Assembly (NCBI RefSeq): GCF_017876495.1
Contig: NZ_JAGIOB010000001.1
Location: forward strand, 2,356,001-2,420,000
Direction: 5' to 3'
DNA: 64,000 nt
Source: Microlunatus capsulatus
GTDB lineage: Bacteria; Actinomycetota; Actinomycetes; Propionibacteriales; Propionibacteriaceae
Part shown: positions 9,863-17,746 of the stretch, one piece after another
Layout: each line of letters begins with the position of its first letter
Position numbering within the stretch: the first letter of the stretch is position 1
Notes under the pieces: generated by a model
What the model saw: only the letters and a program-made list of their open reading frames with translations
The model's database searches: none
What the model was told of the DNA's origin: nothing
Program-made: the position numbers and the translations under genes

Positions 9863-9871
9863 GGTAGGTGT

Positions 9872-10189
9872 ATGACCACCGAGCAGGCCCCCGCCACCGC
9901 CCCCGCGCACCACGGCTACATCAGCAGCAAGGACGACTACCTCAAGCGGCTGCGGCGCATCGAGGGGCAGGCGCGCGGCCTGCAGAAGATGGTCGAGGAC
10001 GAGAAGTACTGCATCGACATCCTCACCCAGGTCTCGGCGATGACCAGCGCGCTGCAGTCCGTCGCCCTGGGCCTGCTCGACGAGCACCTGCACCACTGCG
10101 TGGTCCGGGCCGCCGCCGAGGGCGGCCCCGAGGCCGACGAGAAGATCCGCGAGGCGTCGGCGGCCATCGCCCGCCTCGTCCGTTCCTGA
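9872..10189 (+). CDS. csoR: Copper-sensing transcriptional repressor CsoR
   Basis: Homotetrameric four-helix repressor that leaves DNA when Cu(I) binds. The Cu(I) ligands are present with exact family spacing: Cys47 in EKYCIDIL, His72 and Cys76 in DEHLHHC. The helix 1 DNA-contact region YLKRLRRIEGQARGLQKMV is also intact. The 105-residue length is normal. The ATG lies only six bases after a TACGGT box, so the transcript is probably leaderless. First gene of a copper operon, with copZ 13 bp downstream. Confidence 0.96.
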   Translation: MTTEQAPATAPAHHGYISSKDDYLKRLRRIEGQARGLQKMVEDEKYCIDILTQVSAMTSALQSVALGLLDEHLHHCVVRAAAEGGPEADEKIREASAAIARLVRS

Positions 10190-10202
10190 CCAGGAGGACC
10201 TC

Positions 10203-10424
10203 ATGACCGACCCCACCACCGCGAGCACCCGGACCTACCAGGTCACGGGCATGACGTGCCAGCACTGCGTGAACGCCGTCACCGAGGAGGTCAGCGGCGT
10301 GCCCGGCGTGACGGCCGTCCGCGTCGACCTCGAGCGCGGCGAGCTCGCCGTCACCAGCAGCACCGACGTCGAGCGCTCGGCGCTCGCGGCCGCCGTCGAC
10401 GAGGCCGGCTACACCCTCGTCTGA
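10203..10424 (+). CDS. copZ: Copper chaperone CopZ, heavy-metal-associated domain
   Basis: A 73-residue stand-alone HMA domain with the Cu(I)-binding motif GMTCQHC (Cys19, Cys22). It hands copper to the N-terminal domain of the ATPase. Start at ATG 10203 with AGGAGG upstream. It sits between the repressor and the ATPase in one transcription unit. Confidence 0.95.
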   Translation: MTDPTTASTRTYQVTGMTCQHCVNAVTEEVSGVPGVTAVRVDLERGELAVTSSTDVERSALAAAVDEAGYTLV

Positions 10425-10491
10425 GCCCTCGCGGCTCCGACCCGTCCCCTCCACGGGACCCCCGACCCACCCACCTCGAGGAGGTGACCCG

Positions 10492-12732
10492 GTGACCACC
10501 CAGACCACGCCGTCCGCGCTGACGACCGTCCAGCTGGACGTCCAGGGGATGACCTGCGCGTCCTGCGCCACCCGGATCGAGAAGAAGCTCAACCGGCTCG
10601 ACGGCGTGCACGCGACCGTCAACTACGCGACGGAGCGGGCGACCGTGCAGGCCCCGCCCTCGGTCGGCACGGACGCGCTCATCGCGACCATCGAGAAGAC
10701 GGGCTACGGCGCGTCGGTGCCCGCACCCGACCGGCACCACCACGACGACGACCCCGCCGCGCTGCGCCGCCGGGTGCTGGTCGCGGTGGCGCTGGGCGTG
10801 CCCGTCGTGCTGCTGTCGATGGTCGGTCCGCTGCAGCTCCCGGGCTGGCAGTGGCTGAGCCTCGTGCTCACCCTGCCCGTCGTCCTGTGGGCCGGCTGGC
10901 CGTTCCACCGGGCCGCGGCCGTCAACCTGCGGCACGGCGCCGCCACCATGGACACGCTCATCTCGGTCGGCACGCTCGCCGCGCTGGGCTGGTCGGTGTT
11001 CGCCCTGCTCACCGGCCCGGCCGGCGCCTGGGGCTTCACCCACGAGGCCTCCCTGGCGCTGGAGCGCAACCCGATGGGCGGCACCGCCAACCTCTACCTC
11101 GAGGTCGCCGTCGGCGTCACCGCGCTGATCCTGCTCGGGCGCTGGTTCGAGGCGCGGGCCAAGCGCCGCTCCGGTGCCGCGCTGAAGGCCCTGCTGGAGC
11201 TGGGCGCCGCCGAGGCCACGCTGCTGGTCGACGGCGTCGAGACCTCCGTCCCCGTCGAGCGGCTCCGCGTCGGCGACCGGTTCGTGGTCCGCCCGGGCGA
11301 GACGATCGCGACCGACGGCGTGGTCGTCGCCGGGCACAGCGCCGCCGACACCTCGCTGGTCACCGGCGAGACCGTGCCCGTCGAGCGCGGCCCCGGCGAC
11401 GACGTCGTCGGCGGCTGCCTCAACACCTCCGGACGGCTGGTCGTCGAGGCCACCCGGATCGGCGCGGACACCCAGCTGGCCCAGATCGCGCGCCTCGTCG
11501 AGGCGGCCCAGACCGGTAAGGCCGCCGTCCAGCGGCTGGCCGACCGGGTCTCCGGCGTCTTCGTGCCCGTCGTCCTCGTGCTGGCCGTCGCGACCCTGGC
11601 CTTCTGGCTGCTGAGCGGCGCCGACGCCTCGTTCGCCTTCACCGCCGCCGTCGCGGTGCTGATCATCGCCTGCCCGTGCGCGCTGGGCCTGGCCACGCCG
11701 ACCGCGCTCATGGTCGGCACCGGCCGGGGCGCCCAGCTGGGCATCCTCATCAAGGGTCCGGAGGTGCTCGAGCAGACCCGCCGCGTCGACACCGTCCTGC
11801 TCGACAAGACCGGCACCGTCACCGAGGGCCGGATGGCCGTCGTCGGCGTCGCGGCCGTCGGCGCGACCGAGGCCGAGCTGCTCCGGCACGCCGGGGCCGC
11901 CGAGTCGGGCTCCGAGCACCCGATCGCCCGCGCCGTCGTCACCCACGCGGCGACGGCCACCGGCCCGCTGCCCGCCGTCGACACCGTCACCGGCCGGGCC
12001 GGCCTCGGCGTCGTCGCCCGGCTCACCTCCGGCCCCCTGGTGGTCGTGGGCCAGCCCGCGCTGCTCGAGGCCGAGGGGCTGTCGGTCCCGGCCGCGGTGC
12101 TCGCGGCCCACGACGCCGCTCGCGCCGCCGGCCACACCGCCGTCGTCGCCGGCTGGGACGGCGAGGCCCGGGGTGTGCTGGCGGTGGCCGACACCGTCAA
12201 AGTCACCTCCGCCGACGCCGTCCGCGCCCTGCGGGAGCTGGGCCTGCGCCCGGTGCTGCTGACCGGTGACCACGAGGTGACGGCCCGCGCCGTCGCCGCG
12301 GCCGTCGGCATCGACGAGGTGATCGCCGGCGTCCGGCCGGAGGAGAAGGTCGCGGTCGTCCAGCGGCTGCAGGCCGAGGGCCAGCGGGTCGCCATGGTGG
12401 GCGACGGCGTCAACGACGCCGCGGCGCTCGCGCAGTCCGACCTGGGCATCGCCATGGGCACCGGGACCGACGCGGCCATCCAGGCCAGCGACCTCACCCT
12501 GGTCCGGGGCGACCTGCGGGTGGCCGCCGACGCCATCCGGCTGGCCCGGGCGACGCTGGGCACGATCCGCGGCAACCTGTTCTGGGCCTTCGCCTACAAC
12601 GTCGCCGCGATCCCGCTGGCCGCCGCGGGCTTCCTCAACCCGCTGTTCGCCGGGGCGGCCATGGCGCTGAGCTCGGTCTTCGTGGTGACCAACAGCCTGC
12701 GGCTGCGCCGGTTCCGGGCGCGCTTCTCCTGA
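10492..12732 (+). CDS. copA: Copper-exporting P1B-type ATPase CopA
   Basis: Exports Cu(I) across the membrane at the cost of ATP; 746 residues. In order: one N-terminal HMA domain (GMTCASC, Cys22 and Cys25), a His/Asp-rich linker (RHHHDDD), membrane helices, and the actuator motif TGE. The CPC ion-path motif follows (Cys394, Cys396), then phosphorylated Asp438 in DKTGT, SEHPIA in the nucleotide-binding domain, and GDGVNDAAAL. The GTG start at 10492 follows GAGGAGGTG. Expression should follow copper through CsoR. The gene ends in a hairpin. Confidence 0.96.
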   Translation: MTTQTTPSALTTVQLDVQGMTCASCATRIEKKLNRLDGVHATVNYATERATVQAPPSVGTDALIATIEKTGYGASVPAPDRHHHDDDPAALRRRVLVAVALGVPVVLLSMVGPLQLPGWQWLSLVLTLPVVLWAGWPFHRAAAVNLRHGAATMDTLISVGTLAALGWSVFALLTGPAGAWGFTHEASLALERNPMGGTANLYLEVAVGVTALILLGRWFEARAKRRSGAALKALLELGAAEATLLVDGVETSVPVERLRVGDRFVVRPGETIATDGVVVAGHSAADTSLVTGETVPVERGPGDDVVGGCLNTSGRLVVEATRIGADTQLAQIARLVEAAQTGKAAVQRLADRVSGVFVPVVLVLAVATLAFWLLSGADASFAFTAAVAVLIIACPCALGLATPTALMVGTGRGAQLGILIKGPEVLEQTRRVDTVLLDKTGTVTEGRMAVVGVAAVGATEAELLRHAGAAESGSEHPIARAVVTHAATATGPLPAVDTVTGRAGLGVVARLTSGPLVVVGQPALLEAEGLSVPAAVLAAHDAARAAGHTAVVAGWDGEARGVLAVADTVKVTSADAVRALRELGLRPVLLTGDHEVTARAVAAAVGIDEVIAGVRPEEKVAVVQRLQAEGQRVAMVGDGVNDAAALAQSDLGIAMGTGTDAAIQASDLTLVRGDLRVAADAIRLARATLGTIRGNLFWAFAYNVAAIPLAAAGFLNPLFAGAAMALSSVFVVTNSLRLRRFRARFS

Positions 12733-12753
12733 GCGCCGCGCCCCGGGGCGCTC
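12731..12753 (+). terminator. Hairpin terminator of the copper operon
   Basis: GAGCGCC (12731-12737) pairs with GGCGCTC (12747-12753), overlapping the copA stop codon, followed by CGGGGGGTT. Confidence 0.5.
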
Positions 12754-12835
12754 GGGGGGTTGCCGGACCCGTCGGCTGGTGCTCCGATGGGTCCGGGGCC
12801 GTCGGGTCCGCACCGCGCAGCGCGAGGGGGACGTC

Positions 12836-13192
12836 ATGGTCGTCGAGTACATCCGCTACCGGATCCGGGCCGGCGGAGGGCCGGACTTCGAGGCCGCCTA
12901 CGCCCGGGCGGCCGAGGTGCTGGCCGCGTCGCCGTACTGCCGCGACTACGAGCTGGCCCGCCGGACGGACGAGCCGACGGGTCCGGGGCCGGCGGACGCG
13001 CCGGCGGACGACGCCGAGCACTACGTGCTGCGCATCCGCTGGACCTCGAGCGCGGATCACCTCGACGGCTTCCGGCGGAGCCCGGAGTTCCGCACGTTCT
13101 TCGGCGCCATCCGGCCCTACCTCGCCGACATCGAGGAGATGCGGCACTACGCCCCCACCGCGGTGGTCGGCGCCGGGGGTGCCGCGGGCTGA
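12836..13192 (+). CDS. ABM-domain (antibiotic biosynthesis monooxygenase-like) protein
   Basis: A 118-residue dimeric alpha/beta barrel protein. It begins VVEYIRYRI and contains the paired segments AYARAAEVLAASPYCRDYELAR and HYVLRIRWTSSADHLDGFRRSPEF, the usual ABM pattern. A final helix (FFGAIRPYLADIEEMRHY) follows. ATG 12836 is chosen for its GAGGGGG site; an in-frame start further up has none. Members range from quinone monooxygenases to heme-degrading enzymes, so the substrate is open. It converges with the next gene across 2 bp. Confidence 0.8.
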   Translation: MVVEYIRYRIRAGGGPDFEAAYARAAEVLAASPYCRDYELARRTDEPTGPGPADAPADDAEHYVLRIRWTSSADHLDGFRRSPEFRTFFGAIRPYLADIEEMRHYAPTAVVGAGGAAG

Positions 13193-13194
13193 GG

Positions 13195-13755
13195 TCAGCT
13201 GCGCCGGACGCGGTACCGGAGGCTGACGAAGGCGCCGCCGTACTGCCGGGTCTCGACCAGTTCGAGCGACGGCGCGGTGATCCTCCGCGGCAGCAGCGGC
13301 GCCCCCGACCCGAGGAAGACCGACGCGACGCCGAGGACCACCTCGTCGAGCAGACCGGCGTCGTGGAACTGCCCGACGAGTTCCCCGCCGCCCACCAGCC
13401 AGACGTTCTTCCCGGCGGCGGCCTCGACCATCGCCGCGTGCACCGGCCGGACGTCACCCGACACCACGCGGATGTCGAGTCCGTCGGGCACCGGGAGGTC
13501 CCGGCTGGAGAAGACCCAGGTGGGCAGCGTGTACTCCCACTGCGTCGGGTCGTCGAGGAAGCCGGTGTGGTCGGCCAGCCAGCGGTAGGTCGTGGAGCCC
13601 ATGGCGAGCGCTCCGACGTCGGCGATGAAGCGGGGGTACTCGTCCTGCATGCCGGTGGCCTCGGGGTCGTCCAGCTGGAACAGCCACTCGAGGGAGTGGT
13701 CGGCGTCGGCGATGAAGCCGTCGATGCTCGTCGCGGTGTAGTACTGCGTCGTCAT
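13195..13755 (-). CDS. RibD C-terminal/dihydrofolate reductase-like protein
   Basis: A 186-residue stand-alone RibD_C domain. The N-terminal strand TQYYTATSIDGFIAD and the central MGSTTYRWL are diagnostic, as are the NADPH-loop glycines in NVWLVGGGELVGQF and the C-terminal ELVETRQYGGAFVSLRYRV. These proteins resemble dihydrofolate reductase and 5-amino-6-ribosylaminouracil reductase, but most solitary copies have no assigned substrate. It is separated by 37 bp from the start of the large pilus-associated gene's stop region and is probably transcribed on its own. Confidence 0.85.
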   Translation of the reverse strand: MTTQYYTATSIDGFIADADHSLEWLFQLDDPEATGMQDEYPRFIADVGALAMGSTTYRWLADHTGFLDDPTQWEYTLPTWVFSSRDLPVPDGLDIRVVSGDVRPVHAAMVEAAAGKNVWLVGGGELVGQFHDAGLLDEVVLGVASVFLGSGAPLLPRRITAPSLELVETRQYGGAFVSLRYRVRRS

Positions 13756-13792
13756 GACGGCACGCTCCCACCGACCGCTGACACTTCTCCGC

Positions 13793-16759
13793 TCACGCCA
13801 TCCGGGCCCGGACCCGGCCCTCCACCACCTCCTGCAGCAGCGTCACCGTCGCGGGGTCGAGGTCGACGCCGAGCCGTCGGGCCTGCCCCGCCAGCTGCAG
13901 GGTGAGCCGTTCGGTCTCCGCGGTGTTGCCGGCCCGGTGCTCGGTGCGGATGCGGGCGGCCAGGAGCAGCTCGTCGCCGGGGGCGGCGACCAGCGCGCGG
14001 GCGGCGGCCCAGCGGGCCAGGCCCAGGTCGCCGGCGTCGAGCGCGCGGCTGGTGAGCTCGACGCCGACGTCGCGGAGGCAGGAGATGAGGTCGGTCCGGA
14101 GCTCCTCGGCCCAGTGCCACTGACCGGGGGCGGCGTCGGCGAGGGGAGCACCGCGCAGCAGCTGCAGGACCGCGCGCAGGGCCTCGTCTCCGGCCCGATT
14201 CACCCCGCCCGCAGTGAGGATCTGCACCTGCTGCCAGTCGGAGCTGACGGCGGGGTGCAGCGCGATCCGCCCGGTGTAGGCGTCCGGCAGGTAGGCCTCC
14301 CCGGCCGCGTCGGCGCCCAGCCAGGTGCGCAGCCGGCTCATGTTGGAGCGGCGGGTGCCCTCGGCGACGGCCAGCGCCGAGGCCATGTCCCGCGCCGTCC
14401 GGCCCGGGTGCTCGAGCAACCAGCCGCAGTACTCCAGGCACTGCTTCGCCGCCCGCGGGGGCGCCGTGCCCGTGGCGCCCAGCAGCTCGACGGGCCCGAG
14501 GACCAGCAGGGTCGGGTGGTCGACGCGCGCGTCGGCAGCCAGTGCCGCGGCCGCCCGGATCGCCACCACCCCGTCCACCTCCCCCGTCGTCTCTGCTGAC
14601 CACCCGCCGAACCTCCGTCCCAGGTACGTCACGTTGTCGGGGGGCGGCTCGGGTTCGGCGACCTCGACGTGCCACCAGGGCGCCGTCGTGGTGTCGGTCC
14701 GGCCGGTGGCGGCGACCAGCGCGACGACGCCCGCCGTCTCGTCCGGCGTCAGCGCCTGCGCCCGCAGGTCGAGCCCGGCCGGCTCGAGGCGGGCGGTGGG
14801 CGGTCCCGCGGCCGCCGGTGCGGTCGTCAGCCGCCAGGGGGCGCCGACGTCGCCGACGAGGACGACAGCGGTCGTCACGTGCGGCTCGGTGTCCACGAGG
14901 GCCCGGAACCGCGCCGTCTGCTCCCGGGTCAGCGGGCCGTCGACCAGCACGACCTCGGGCGTCCACGGCTCGGCCAGGTCCGGGTCGAGGCGGTGCTGGC
15001 CGAGCACCGGCTGCGGCTGGTGCCGGCGCTGCTCGGCGGCGCGGTCCTCGAGCCGGTCGAGCAGGGCGTCGGCGTCCTCGGACTGCTCGACGGCGTGCGC
15101 GCCCAGCGCGTCGGGCAACCGGGTGTCCGGGCCCAGCAGGGTCAGGCGCATCTCGTCGGCCCAGGGCGAGAACGACAGCTCGACGGCCAGGGCCGTCAGC
15201 ACGTCCCGGCCCGCCCCCGGGTCCCCGTCGAGCTGGAGCAGCCGGAGGGCCTCCAGGTCGCCGAGGACCAGCCGGTCCTGGTCGTCCCGACCGAGGGTGA
15301 CCAGCGTCGGCCACGGTCGCAGCGGCTCGTCCGCGGGCACGGCGGTGAGGTGGTCGGCCCCTGGCTGGTCCAGCACCCAGGAGCGTCCGCCGTCCTCGAC
15401 CGCGAACCCGACCGGCGCCGTCGCGTGCGGGGCGGAGAGGCGCAGCTCGACGCGGTCCTCCGCGAGCAGCACGAGCTGCAGGGCGGGGAGCGGCAGCCGC
15501 TGGTCGCGGCAGGCCACCGCCACGGCGCGCAGCGCCCGGTCGAGCGTGCGCAGGGTGAACGGCCGCTGCCGCCGGCCGAGCGCGGCCTCCAGTGGCACGA
15601 CGGCCGGGGCGGGGTGGACGATCCGGCGACCGACGGGACGGGCCGCGAGCTGCAGCCGGCGCCGGAGCGCCAGGCCCGTCAGCAGGCCCGCCGCCAGCAG
15701 ACCGCCCACGGCGGCGAAGGCGACGCGGTCCTCGACCGCAGCGGAGGGCTCGGCCGGCGGCGGGGCTGACGGCCGAGCCGGCCCATCGGCTGCCCGCGGG
15801 ACGGCCGAACCGGGGACGGCGCCGTCCCCCGCGGGTGGGGCGGGTCGTGTGGACCGAGGCTCGGAGCGGCGGACCGGAGGGTCGGTCCGCTCGGGCACGC
15901 GCTCGGCCCGTGGTTGTGCTGGCCCCGCAGCGTCCCCGGCGGGCACCTCCAGCTGCTGGCCGGCCTCGAGCACGTCCGGGTCGTCGAGGACGGCGCGGTT
16001 GGCCTCGAACAGCTCGGGCCAGCGGGCGTCGTCACCGAGCTCCCGCTCGGCGATCGCGCTGAGGCTGTCCCCCGCCCGCACGACGACCGTGCCGGGGTCG
16101 GAATCGGCTCCCGCGGGCACGTCGTCGACCGCCACGACGCCGGGGACCTGGAGCCGCCAGCCGACCTCCAGCCGGTCGGGGCCGCCGGTGAGCCGGTCGG
16201 GGTTGGCTGCGGCGATCCGTCGCCAGTCCTGACCGCGGCCGTAGTAGCGCTCGGCGAGGGTCCAGAGGTCGTCGCCCGTCCGCACCTCGTGGACCACGGC
16301 GGAGGGGTCGACCGGCCGCGCGGGCACCGGGGCACGGGCGCGGGTCGTCGTGGGCTCGGCGGCGGCGGGTGCCGGCGGGGGTGCGGTCCGCGCCTCGGCC
16401 ACGGCGGGGGGCGGGCCGAGCTGCACCGCCGGGGCGGCGGCGAGGGCGAGGACGGCCAGGACCAGCCCGGCGACGGCGCGCTGCGGCCCGGCCAGCCCGG
16501 GCAGCCGGACGCGGACCCGCGCCCGCGTCGCCGCGGTCACCACCTCGGCCAGCACGGAGAGCGCGAGCACCGCCCACGCCACCCAGGCGGTCGAGGTGAC
16601 GAGGGCGAGCAGCACGGTGCCGTCGTCGGGCCGGAGCAGCACCTGGGGGCTCCACGTCGTGGGCCACCGGGCGCCGACGGCGAGCAGCAGCGCCGGCACC
16701 CCGACGAGGAGGGCCAGCAGGACCACCAGGGCCCCGAGCCCGCGCAGCACCCGGCTCAT
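13793..16759 (-). CDS. Membrane protein with two LysM domains and a cytoplasmic wHTH-BTAD unit
   Basis: A 988-residue protein at the 3' end of the Tad pilus locus. Three N-terminal membrane helices (about 5-27, 48-72, 92-112) lead to two LysM domains (about 155-208 and 222-275). A proline-rich linker and a fourth helix (about 345-365) follow, then a long cytoplasmic part. The last 235 residues carry a Trans_reg_C-like winged helix (TLLVLGPVELLG, RAAKQCLEYCGWLL, RRSNMSRLRTWLG) and then a bacterial transcriptional activator domain. The wHTH plus BTAD order is that of SARP/AfsR regulators. With N-in topology the LysM domains lie outside and the DNA-binding part inside. Seen: the domain order. 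Inferred: wall sensing and DNA binding at the direct repeats just upstream. Confidence 0.85.
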   Translation of the reverse strand: MSRVLRGLGALVVLLALLVGVPALLLAVGARWPTTWSPQVLLRPDDGTVLLALVTSTAWVAWAVLALSVLAEVVTAATRARVRVRLPGLAGPQRAVAGLVLAVLALAAAPAVQLGPPPAVAEARTAPPPAPAAAEPTTTRARAPVPARPVDPSAVVHEVRTGDDLWTLAERYYGRGQDWRRIAAANPDRLTGGPDRLEVGWRLQVPGVVAVDDVPAGADSDPGTVVVRAGDSLSAIAERELGDDARWPELFEANRAVLDDPDVLEAGQQLEVPAGDAAGPAQPRAERVPERTDPPVRRSEPRSTRPAPPAGDGAVPGSAVPRAADGPARPSAPPPAEPSAAVEDRVAFAAVGGLLAAGLLTGLALRRRLQLAARPVGRRIVHPAPAVVPLEAALGRRQRPFTLRTLDRALRAVAVACRDQRLPLPALQLVLLAEDRVELRLSAPHATAPVGFAVEDGGRSWVLDQPGADHLTAVPADEPLRPWPTLVTLGRDDQDRLVLGDLEALRLLQLDGDPGAGRDVLTALAVELSFSPWADEMRLTLLGPDTRLPDALGAHAVEQSEDADALLDRLEDRAAEQRRHQPQPVLGQHRLDPDLAEPWTPEVVLVDGPLTREQTARFRALVDTEPHVTTAVVLVGDVGAPWRLTTAPAAAGPPTARLEPAGLDLRAQALTPDETAGVVALVAATGRTDTTTAPWWHVEVAEPEPPPDNVTYLGRRFGGWSAETTGEVDGVVAIRAAAALAADARVDHPTLLVLGPVELLGATGTAPPRAAKQCLEYCGWLLEHPGRTARDMASALAVAEGTRRSNMSRLRTWLGADAAGEAYLPDAYTGRIALHPAVSSDWQQVQILTAGGVNRAGDEALRAVLQLLRGAPLADAAPGQWHWAEELRTDLISCLRDVGVELTSRALDAGDLGLARWAAARALVAAPGDELLLAARIRTEHRAGNTAETERLTLQLAGQARRLGVDLDPATVTLLQEVVEGRVRARMA

Positions 16760-16821
16760 CCGGTCCCTCCTCTCCCCCGCCGTCCCAGCCTGGCGTCCGC
16801 GCGCCCGACGGGGAACGGCTC

Positions 16822-16853
16822 GGTGTTGTCCGTCCCCCGCTGGTGTTGTCCGT
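16822..16853 (-). promoter_or_regulatory. Exact 12-bp direct repeat upstream of the LysM-BTAD gene
   Basis: GGTGTTGTCCGT on the plus strand (ACGGACAACACC in the sense of the gene) occurs at 16822-16833 and 16842-16853. The copies are exactly 20 bp apart, about two helical turns. They lie 63-94 bp before the gene start, in the 96-bp gap after tadC. SARP-type regulators bind direct repeats at one- or two-turn spacing, so self-regulation is plausible. Confidence 0.55.
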
Positions 16854-16855
16854 GC

Positions 16856-17746
16856 TCAGGCACCGAAGATCTTCAGCAGCGCGGCGACCAGGAAGATCAG
16901 ACCGAAGACGAGCGCGGGCAGGGTCATGTAGAGCGTCATGCCCTCCGCCTCGGCGCTCGCCCTGATCTGCTCGGTGGTCAGGTGGGCGTCCCGCAGCTCC
17001 TTGACGCGGGCCCGCAGCGCTCCGGAGAGCGCCGCCCCCGTCTCGTCCAGCTGCATGACGTCGGCGACGTCGGCCAGCTCGGGCAGGTCGAGCTGACCGG
17101 CGAGCCGCCGGAGCTCGGCGTAGGGCGGCTGCTGCTCCAGCCGCGCCCGCTCCAGCGCCGAGCGGATCTGCAGGAACAGCGGCACCTCGCTCAGCTGGGC
17201 GGCGTTGTGCAGCGCCTGGGGCGCCGAGGCGTTCGTCAGCCGTTCGAGGGTGACGAGCTCGATGTAGAGCAGCAGGGCCTCCACGGCGTTCACCCGCACC
17301 GCGGCCGCGGTGCGCCGGAGCAGCAGGTCGGGCACGACGAACCCGGCGACGGCCCCGCCGAGCGCGGCCAGGGCGGGCAGCGGCCCGACCGCACCGGCGA
17401 GCCAGCCCAGCACCACCCCGGCCACCGCGGGCAGCACGGCGCCGACGAGGGCCATCACCGCCTTGTCGGCGTAGAACTCCGCGATGGACTTGTCCTGCAG
17501 CTCCAGGGCCCGGCGCTGGCGGTCGGACAGCGGCACGGGCGCCCGGCGGTACAGGGCGGCCCCGAGGCGCTCCGAGCGGCTGGTGACGGGGCCGGCGTCC
17601 CGGCGGCGGTCGGAGCCCCGACCGGGCTCCCCCGCGCGGTCCAGCGCCGCGTCGAGCCGCGGGGCGACCGGCACGGCAGCGGCGACGAGGGCCACCAGGC
17701 CGGCCGCCAGCAGGGCACCGGCGAAGAGCACGAGGGCGAAGGTCAC
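16856..17746 (-). CDS. tadC: Tad pilus inner-membrane platform protein TadC
   Basis: A 296-residue T2SSF-family membrane protein. It has an N-terminal helix (TFALVLFAGALLAAGLV), a basic and glycine-rich loop, two central helices, and the cytoplasmic T2SF helical bundle (ELVTLERLTNASAPQALHNAAQ). It closes with a C-terminal helix (PALVFGLIFLVAALLKIFGA). The GTG at 17746 overlaps the tadB stop by 4 bp, which fixes the start; the frame is open further upstream but only as noise. With TadB it should form the heterodimeric platform that couples the TadA motor to pilin assembly. Last gene of the operon. Confidence 0.88.
   Translation of the reverse strand: MTFALVLFAGALLAAGLVALVAAAVPVAPRLDAALDRAGEPGRGSDRRRDAGPVTSRSERLGAALYRRAPVPLSDRQRRALELQDKSIAEFYADKAVMALVGAVLPAVAGVVLGWLAGAVGPLPALAALGGAVAGFVVPDLLLRRTAAAVRVNAVEALLLYIELVTLERLTNASAPQALHNAAQLSEVPLFLQIRSALERARLEQQPPYAELRRLAGQLDLPELADVADVMQLDETGAALSGALRARVKELRDAHLTTEQIRASAEAEGMTLYMTLPALVFGLIFLVAALLKIFGA

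Larger units (their letters stand above)
9346..9871. other. 526-bp divergent spacer between dnaB and csoR
   Basis: No gene is credible here. It is more AT-rich than its surroundings and holds two perfect DnaA boxes and one near-perfect one. It also has a perfect -35 (TTGACA at 9722-9727) before TTAGTACCC (9744-9752), and the csoR operator. TTAGTACCC recurs at 9843-9851, 99 bp further on. On the minus strand TATCGT (9425-9430) may be the dnaB -10 box. Position and content suggest either regulation of dnaB by DnaA or an accessory DnaA-binding cluster. Confidence 0.7.

Noticed and set aside
10351-12852. 833-codon minus-strand frame opposite copA
   Set aside because: Antisense shadow rich in Arg, Gly and Asp with no domain.
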